DNA from: Amarobacter sp964507025
GTDB taxonomy: Bacteria; Chloroflexota; Dehalococcoidia; Tepidiformales; Tepidiformaceae
Reading direction: 5' to 3'
DNA length: 64,000 nucleotides
NCBI GenBank assembly: GCA_964507025.1
Contig: CAZDOK010000014.1
Coordinates: 28,394-92,393 of the forward strand
Below the pieces are notes generated by a model. The model saw nothing but the letters and a program-made list of their open reading frames with translations. It had not been told where the DNA came from and made no database searches. Position 1 is the first letter of the stretch; each line of letters opens with the position of its first letter. Below are positions 59,169 to 64,000 of the stretch, piece after piece. The translations under genes were made by a program, and so were the position numbers.

Positions 59169-60431
59169 TTGTACTTCACTAGGGCGACGCTTGGGGGGGC
59201 TATTGCCGCCGGCGCGGTGACCGTGGCGTCGGCGCTGGGCGCATGTTCCGCCGGGGACCATCACCAAGAAACGGAACGCGAGGGTGTGCTTCCGAACAGT
59301 GCTGCCACCGCGACTCCGTCGAGTGCGGCCGGTGAAGCCGGTCTCGAACCCCTCCCCGGGGGGCAACACCCGGAGTTTCCGGCCCTCGTGCTGCCCGGGG
59401 AGGTCACGGCCCGGGTGGGCGACCCCTTCGCAAAGACTGACGGTACCCCAAGGCTGCTCAACTTCCTTGATGCGGAGACCGGGCAGTATCCCATGCGTGC
59501 TGTCGAACGTGGCATCATCGTCCAACGTCACCGGCGCTACCAGTCAGACGACGGGTACTTCGAGTATGTGCTCTGGGACCCGTCGTCTGGTGCTGAGCGG
59601 TTGCTCTGGACGGCACCGCCCAGGAAACAAGACATGATTTCCGCGGGAGAGGGGGACCTGGTGGTCGTCGTGCGCACCGGGATGAGCATGCCCTTTCCCG
59701 AGTGGGCGATGTCGCTCCGCAACATCGCCACCGGGGAGGAGCGCATGATCGCCATGGGCGACCCGGATCTGCTAAGAACCCGGGGTTTGAGGATTACACT
59801 GCCGCTCGGGTTCGCGCCAATGCCATCCATGTCGGGCGGGAAGGTCGCCTGGGCCGAGTTTGGTCTTGGGGCGAGCGGCCCGGAAAAGCACGTACGGATC
59901 TACGATGTGGAAATGGGGAGCACGAGCACCATCGCGACGCTCTCGGACGCGCGCGAGGAGCTCCTGTGGTCTCCGTCGATCGGTGGGGATCGCGTCGCAT
60001 GGTTCACGGCGAAGGGCATGGGCGAAACCGTGTACCTGGTCGTCCATGAACTCGGCACAGGCAAGGAACTGCGTTTCTCCGTCCCCGGGGCGCCGTTCGA
60101 CGGCAAGCTGTCGGGAGATGGCAGGTACTTTGCCTGGGACGACGGGTTTACCGCCAAATACGCTCTGGAGTTAGCCAGCGGCGAAGTGACCCGGTTCGCT
60201 AATGACGAAGGCGACCAGACTGAGGTTTCAGGACACTACGTCTCGTGGCATCCGAAACGGGGTGCGGGATTCTATGACTTTGAGTCGCGAACCGTGCGAT
60301 TCAGCGAGCGAGGCGGCGGAGGCGCGGCGAGCGTCCTCGGAAAGTGGTTCTACTGGCGCGAGTTCGTAATCGTCAATGGCGAGGAGGACAAAACCAGGAC
60401 CGCCTACTACTTCATCGAGCTGGAGCCGTAG
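59169..60431 (+). CDS. Lipoprotein with TolB-like beta-propeller
   Basis: A 420-residue lipoprotein: signal ending LGAC with acylated Cys26, a Ser/Thr-rich linker, then repeated blades with ERMIAMGDPD, VRIYDVEMGS, VAWFTAKGMG and YFAWDDGFTA, typical of a TolB/WD40-like beta-propeller. The TTG at 59169 has GGGAG upstream. Partner or ligand unknown. Confidence 0.8.
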   Translation: MYFTRATLGGAIAAGAVTVASALGACSAGDHHQETEREGVLPNSAATATPSSAAGEAGLEPLPGGQHPEFPALVLPGEVTARVGDPFAKTDGTPRLLNFLDAETGQYPMRAVERGIIVQRHRRYQSDDGYFEYVLWDPSSGAERLLWTAPPRKQDMISAGEGDLVVVVRTGMSMPFPEWAMSLRNIATGEERMIAMGDPDLLRTRGLRITLPLGFAPMPSMSGGKVAWAEFGLGASGPEKHVRIYDVEMGSTSTIATLSDAREELLWSPSIGGDRVAWFTAKGMGETVYLVVHELGTGKELRFSVPGAPFDGKLSGDGRYFAWDDGFTAKYALELASGEVTRFANDEGDQTEVSGHYVSWHPKRGAGFYDFESRTVRFSERGGGGAASVLGKWFYWREFVIVNGEEDKTRTAYYFIELEP

Positions 60432-60620
60432 CGGCGGATGGTTCGTGAGCCGAGAGGTTCGGAGCATACCGCTGGCTGCGGGCTTGCGCCGGCACCGCGA
60501 CCGCCATGAACGGAAAGCGCTTCGGGCCGCGAAGTCCAAGAGCGTTCGGCGGGGACCGTTCGGTGGGTTACGGGGGCAGCCGTTCCTGCCGTACAGTGGC
60601 GCGCGACAGGAGGGGATGGC

Positions 60621-61418
60621 ATGGGCGAGCGTGTTCGGGGCAAGGTTGCGGTCATCTTCGGGGCGGGCCAGACGCCCGGAGAGACCATCGGCAACGGGCG
60701 TGCGACGGCGCTGCTGCTGGCGCGTGAGGGCGCGGCCGTGGTCGCGGTCGACCGGAATGTCAGCTCGGCCCGGGAGACGGTGGACCTGATCGCGGCGGAA
60801 GGCGGAAGCGCCCTCGCCGTCCCGGCCGACATCACGAGCGAGGGGCAGGTCCGGGAGGCGATCGCGGCGTGCATGGCGGCGCACGGGCGGATCGATATCC
60901 TCCACAACAACGTGGGCGCCAGCCTGGCGCTGGGCGACGCGCCCGCAACGGAACTCGAAGTGGAGGCGTTCGACCGGCTGTACGCGGTGAACCTGCGGGG
61001 GATGTGGCTGGCCTGCAAGCACACGCTCCCGGTGATGCGCGCGCAGGGGAGCGGCTCGATCGTGAACATCTCCTCGATGGCGGCGTGGGAGGCCTACCCG
61101 TACGTCGGCTACAAGACCACCAAGGCGGGCGTCATCGCGCTCACGCAGAACATCGCGATGGAGAATGCGCGCCACGGCATCCGCGCGAACGTGATCTTGC
61201 CGGGGCTGATGAACACGCCGATGGCGATCGAGGCGCGCGTGGCGGCGGGGTCGCCGCGCGAGGAGGTCATCGCCTCGCGCGACCGGCGGGTGCCGCTGGG
61301 GAGGAAGATGGGCTCGGCCTGGGATGTGGCCTATGCCTCGCTCTTCCTCCACTCAGACGAAGCGAAGTTCATCACCGGCGTTTCGCTGCCGGTCGATGGG
61401 GGCGCGAGCGTCTCCTGA
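60621..61418 (+). CDS. SDR-family oxidoreductase
   Basis: A 265-residue short-chain dehydrogenase. The dinucleotide loop GAGQTPGETIGNG is extended compared with classical TGxxxGxG; NNVG, SIVNISSMAAW, Y-V-G-Y-K-T-T-K and FITGVSLPVDGG follow. The substrate is unknown. It precedes the convergent Pro/Thr-rich surface gene. Confidence 0.9.
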   Translation: MGERVRGKVAVIFGAGQTPGETIGNGRATALLLAREGAAVVAVDRNVSSARETVDLIAAEGGSALAVPADITSEGQVREAIAACMAAHGRIDILHNNVGASLALGDAPATELEVEAFDRLYAVNLRGMWLACKHTLPVMRAQGSGSIVNISSMAAWEAYPYVGYKTTKAGVIALTQNIAMENARHGIRANVILPGLMNTPMAIEARVAAGSPREEVIASRDRRVPLGRKMGSAWDVAYASLFLHSDEAKFITGVSLPVDGGASVS

Positions 61419-61421
61419 CGG

Positions 61422-62222
61422 TCACTTCCTCCGGAACAGGAGCGCCACAGCCGAGGCGGTGCCGGTGACGGACTCGATCGTGCGGGCGAGGGCGCTCCGA
61501 TCCTCGATCGCGCGGGCCGGCTCTGCGCGGGTGGCGGGCGGTCTGCGCAGGCTCGCGAGGGTTTCGAGGTCGATGTCGGTCGAGTAGTCGGGCTCGTCGC
61601 CGGGGTGGACCGTGGCGAGCGCGGGGCTACCGGGTCCGTTGCGGCGGGTTGCCGCGAACCATGCGAGCACGGTGAGCACGAAGAGGAAGCCGAGTCCGAG
61701 GATGCCGACGTTCGGTCCGCCGGGTGTGAGCGGCTGGGTGGTGCCGGCCACTGGTACGCGCGGGGTTGCGGTGGGTGTGGCGGTCGGAAGCGGAGGCGGT
61801 GTACCGGTGGGTGTCGGCGTGGCCGTAGGTGGCGTGGTCGGGGTCGCGGTGGGCGTGGGCGTGCGGTGCCCAACGATGACGGTGAAGTCGGCCGCGACCT
61901 GGCAGGAGCACTTGAAATCGGTGAAGAAGACCGGGTAGGTGCCGCTCAGGGCGTAGGGGATGGTGAAGGTGAAGGTGGCCTCGCCGTTGGCGTCGGTCGT
62001 GCCGGTCGCGAGGATGGGGTCGCCGGGGATCTTGAAGATGACGGTGATGGGGTCGTTTGGCGGAGCTCCGCTGAGCTTCGCTTCGACGACGGTGCCGACG
62101 ATGCCGGAGGTGGGGTTGAGGGTGACCACCTTCTCGGCGGCCATGGTGGGGGTGGCCGCGGCGGCAAGGCCGATGATGGTGGCTGCCACGAAGGCGAGGA
62201 GGGCACCGAAACGTACCGTCAT
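61422..62222 (-). CDS. Anchored surface protein with Pro/Thr linker
   Basis: A 266-residue exported protein: signal peptide to about residue 28 (TPTMA), an Ig-like beta domain (about 32-115, LNPTSGIVGTVVEAKLSG, IPT/TIG-like), a Pro/Thr-rich spacer (about 118-165), one membrane helix (about 178-196) and a cytosolic tail. GGAGAAACGTT precedes the ATG. It repeats the plan of the 691-residue surface protein in small form. Confidence 0.8.
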   Translation of the reverse strand: MTVRFGALLAFVAATIIGLAAAATPTMAAEKVVTLNPTSGIVGTVVEAKLSGAPPNDPITVIFKIPGDPILATGTTDANGEATFTFTIPYALSGTYPVFFTDFKCSCQVAADFTVIVGHRTPTPTATPTTPPTATPTPTGTPPPLPTATPTATPRVPVAGTTQPLTPGGPNVGILGLGFLFVLTVLAWFAATRRNGPGSPALATVHPGDEPDYSTDIDLETLASLRRPPATRAEPARAIEDRSALARTIESVTGTASAVALLFRRK

Positions 62223-62316
62223 AACGTTTCTCCAATCTTTATGTGGGGTAGGCAGATTAGTCCGGTTCTGTCTGCATGGCAAGCCGGTAAAGGCCCTATG
62301 TTTCCAGCGACTATCA

Positions 62317-62330
62317 AGAACGTTTGTTCT
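62317..62330. promoter_or_regulatory. LexA/SOS box of dnaE2
   Basis: AGAAC-GTTT-GTTCT is a perfect GAAC-N4-GTTC palindrome, the LexA site known in Gram-positive and many other phyla. It abuts the TATACT -10 element, so bound LexA would block RNA polymerase. Confidence 0.75.
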
Positions 62331-62335
62331 ATACT
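62330..62335 (+). promoter_or_regulatory. -10 element of dnaE2
   Basis: TATACT lies nine bases before the GTG start, so transcription begins within a few bases of the start codon and the message is nearly leaderless. Confidence 0.5.
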
Positions 62336-62344
62336 TTGCGCACT

Positions 62345-64000
62345 GTGGCCGGGTACGTAGAACTCCACGCCCACTCGTGCTGGTCGCTCCGCGAGGGTGC
62401 GAGCACGACCGATGAGCTGATCGACCGCGCCCTGGCGCTGGGCTACCCGGCGATGGCGCTGACCGACCACGACAACCTCTACGGGGCTATGGAGTACGCG
62501 AAGGCGGCGCGCGAGCGGGGGCTCAAGCCGATCACGGGGTGTGAGCTGACGGTCAGGGAGGAGGGAGGAGGGAGGAGGGAGGAGTCCCAACCGCTGCCGC
62601 CCCCCCGGGGAGGAGGGAGGAGGGAGGAGGGAGGGGGCCACACCGCCCCGCCCCGGGAGGGTGGGCCCGGGGCTCGCGACTCGCAACTCGCGGCTGCATC
62701 CCACCTGACGGTGCTGGCGCAGGATGTGGAGGGCTACCGGAACTTGTGCCGGCTGTTGAGCCGCGCGTACCGGGTGCACGGGAAGGATGCGCCGGTGGTG
62801 GAGCGGGAATGGCTGTTCGAGCACAACGCCGGGCTGATCGTGCTCTCCGGGTGCCGCGATTCGGAGCTGGCGCGGCTGGCTGTCGGCGACCCGCACCGGG
62901 CGGATGCGCTTGCCGCCGGGTATCGCGACGTGTTCGGCGACCGGTTTTTCGTGGAGCTGCAGCATCACGACGTGTTCGGCGATACGGAGCGGGTGGCGGC
63001 CCTGGCGGGGGTTGCGGAACGTTGCGGGATTGAGGTGGTGGCGACGAACAACGTGCACTACCACGTGCGCACGCGGCACAGGCTGAACGATGTCCTGGTG
63101 GCGGTGCGTCACCGGCTGACGCTCGATAGCTCGCACCGCGAGCGGCGGCCGAACTCGGAGTTTTTCCTGAAGAGCGCGGAGGAGATGGTGCGCCGCTTCG
63201 AACGCTACCCGCGCGCGGTTTCGAACACGCTGGCGATCGCGGAGCGCTGCACGTTCGACCTGACGCGCAACCTGCCCTACCGCCTGCCGGACTACCCGGT
63301 GCCGGAGGGGGCGACGCCCGACAGCTTCCTGCGGGGCGTGTGCGAGCGAGCCTTCCGGCGGAAGTACCCGCCAACCGATCCGTTCGGCGCGGAGGCGCGC
63401 GAGCGGCTCGACCGGGAACTGGCGCTCATCGCGAAGCACGGGCTGGCCGGGTTCTTCCTGGTGTACTGGGATCTGCTCCAGCTGGTGAACGAGATCGCGG
63501 TGGAGGTGCGCGGCCGCGATGCACGCCTGCAGCCGGACGAACGACCGGTGGGCCGCGGGCGGGGGTCTTCGGTCAGTTCGATCGTGTGCTACCTCATCGG
63601 GCTGTCGCACATCGACCCGGTGCGCAACAAGCTCTACCTCGAACGGTTCCTGAACGAGGAGCTGCACTCGCTCCCGGATATCGACCTGGACTTTCCGCGG
63701 GACATCCGCGACGACGTGTTGCGGCGGATCTACGACCGCTATGGCGACGAGCACGCGGCGATCGTGGCGGCGTTCCCGACGTACCGGTTCCGGAGCGCGG
63801 TGCTCGATATGGGGAAGGCGCTGGGCCTCCCGGAGCCCGTGCTGGCGAAGCTGAACAAGCTCGGCGGGCCTTATTCGAGCGCGACGGCGATCGCCGAGGA
63901 GATGCGGAAGGTGCCGGAGCTGCGGCCGCTGGTGGACGCGCCGATCTGGCGCGACATGGTGGAGCTGGCGGGGCAGGTGGCGGGCTTTCCGAGGCACATC
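62345..64000 (+). CDS. dnaE2: Error-prone DNA polymerase III alpha (DnaE2), 3' end outside window
   Basis: The first 552 residues of a DnaE-type polymerase. A PHP domain at the N-terminus (ELHAHSCWSLREGA, ALTDHDNLYGA) is followed by GRGRGSSVSSIVCYLIGL and PDIDLD at 444-449 with the catalytic Asp residues. The segment AAIVAAFPTYRFRSAVLDMG is of the DnaE2/ImuC type rather than the replicative DnaE. An insertion of about 50 residues made of Gly/Arg/Glu repeats interrupts the PHP domain near residues 70-118. A LexA box and a near-leaderless promoter precede it. No imuA/imuB is in the window. Confidence 0.9.
   Translation, partial: MAGYVELHAHSCWSLREGASTTDELIDRALALGYPAMALTDHDNLYGAMEYAKAARERGLKPITGCELTVREEGGGRREESQPLPPPRGGGRREEGGGHTAPPREGGPGARDSQLAAASHLTVLAQDVEGYRNLCRLLSRAYRVHGKDAPVVEREWLFEHNAGLIVLSGCRDSELARLAVGDPHRADALAAGYRDVFGDRFFVELQHHDVFGDTERVAALAGVAERCGIEVVATNNVHYHVRTRHRLNDVLVAVRHRLTLDSSHRERRPNSEFFLKSAEEMVRRFERYPRAVSNTLAIAERCTFDLTRNLPYRLPDYPVPEGATPDSFLRGVCERAFRRKYPPTDPFGAEARERLDRELALIAKHGLAGFFLVYWDLLQLVNEIAVEVRGRDARLQPDERPVGRGRGSSVSSIVCYLIGLSHIDPVRNKLYLERFLNEELHSLPDIDLDFPRDIRDDVLRRIYDRYGDEHAAIVAAFPTYRFRSAVLDMGKALGLPEPVLAKLNKLGGPYSSATAIAEEMRKVPELRPLVDAPIWRDMVELAGQVAGFPRHI
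62556..62636 (+). repeat. GGAGGGA repeat tracts inside dnaE2
   Basis: Two purine-rich tracts of GGAGGGA units (62556-62584 and 62607-62636) encode the Gly/Arg/Glu insertion in the PHP domain. They stay in frame. A CGCAACTCG unit just downstream matches the microrepeat in the DUF512 gene. Confidence 0.8.

Noticed and set aside
1..64000. tRNA, rRNA, insertion sequences and phage genes
   Set aside because: I looked for T-arm patterns, transposase motifs with terminal inverted repeats and structural phage genes, and found none I could support.

Overview
The window is uniformly G+C-rich, gene-dense bacterial chromosome with many GTG/TTG starts, ATGA/TGATG start-stop overlaps and several apparently leaderless genes. 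The order cmk-plsC-ispH-DUF512, a DnaE2-type polymerase behind a GAAC-N4-GTTC SOS box, a nickel superoxide dismutase, and several acyl-CoA genes suggest an aerobic or microaerobic heterotroph, probably a Chloroflexota bacterium (Dehalococcoidia/Tepidiformia-like). The phylum is an inference from gene content. I saw no rRNA, tRNA, IS element or CRISPR array. No gene-free stretch exceeds 300 bases; the longest, 29701-29972, holds nothing I can support as a gene.

Layout. 1-4.7 kb: a partial YbjQ gene, a tiny zinc ribbon, an acyl-CoA dehydrogenase/CoA-transferase/MobA-like/HAD run, and a tandem CCHH finger protein. 4.7-11.8 kb: the accessory locus. It has an adaptor-ATPase-permease ABC exporter, then two tandem copies of a cassette (HTH regulator, secreted four-cysteine protein, cysteine-containing lipoprotein), the second copy with an extra lipoprotein. 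The HTH genes and leaders are nearly identical between copies, while the secreted products have diverged but keep one cysteine framework. 11.8-18.6 kb: two acetyltransferase-like proteins, an amidohydrolase, a TatD-like hydrolase, LysR, two ferredoxins and an NnrS-like membrane protein. 18.7-26.8 kb: an ester-cyclase-like protein and the conserved housekeeping run DUF512, ispH, plsC, cmk, rluB, followed by a large surface protein and an SDR. 26.9-38.4 kb: PAP2, zinc alcohol dehydrogenase, DinB, peroxiredoxin, enoyl-CoA hydratase, nickel SOD, a TetR gene with twin operators, and other enzymes. 38.4-46.1 kb: two more enoyl-CoA hydratases, MutY, two amidohydrolase-type enzymes, cyclophilin, PP2C and an M19 dipeptidase. 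46.1-54.9 kb: two giant FtsX-type permeases, divergently transcribed, with two LolD-type ATPases. 55-62.2 kb: APH-like kinase, thioesterase, MFS transporter, small exported proteins, Tag-like glycosylase and SDR. 62.3 kb to the end: the N-terminal half of dnaE2.

The best candidate for an undescribed system is 4.7-11.8 kb. An export pump with a peptidoglycan-binding adaptor sits beside duplicated secreted disulfide-type proteins and their lipoproteins, with 12-bp-period iterons and a conserved hairpin leader upstream of each secreted gene. The arrangement recalls bacteriocin/immunity loci of the lactococcin 972 type, but the secreted proteins do not carry that family's recognisable motif.
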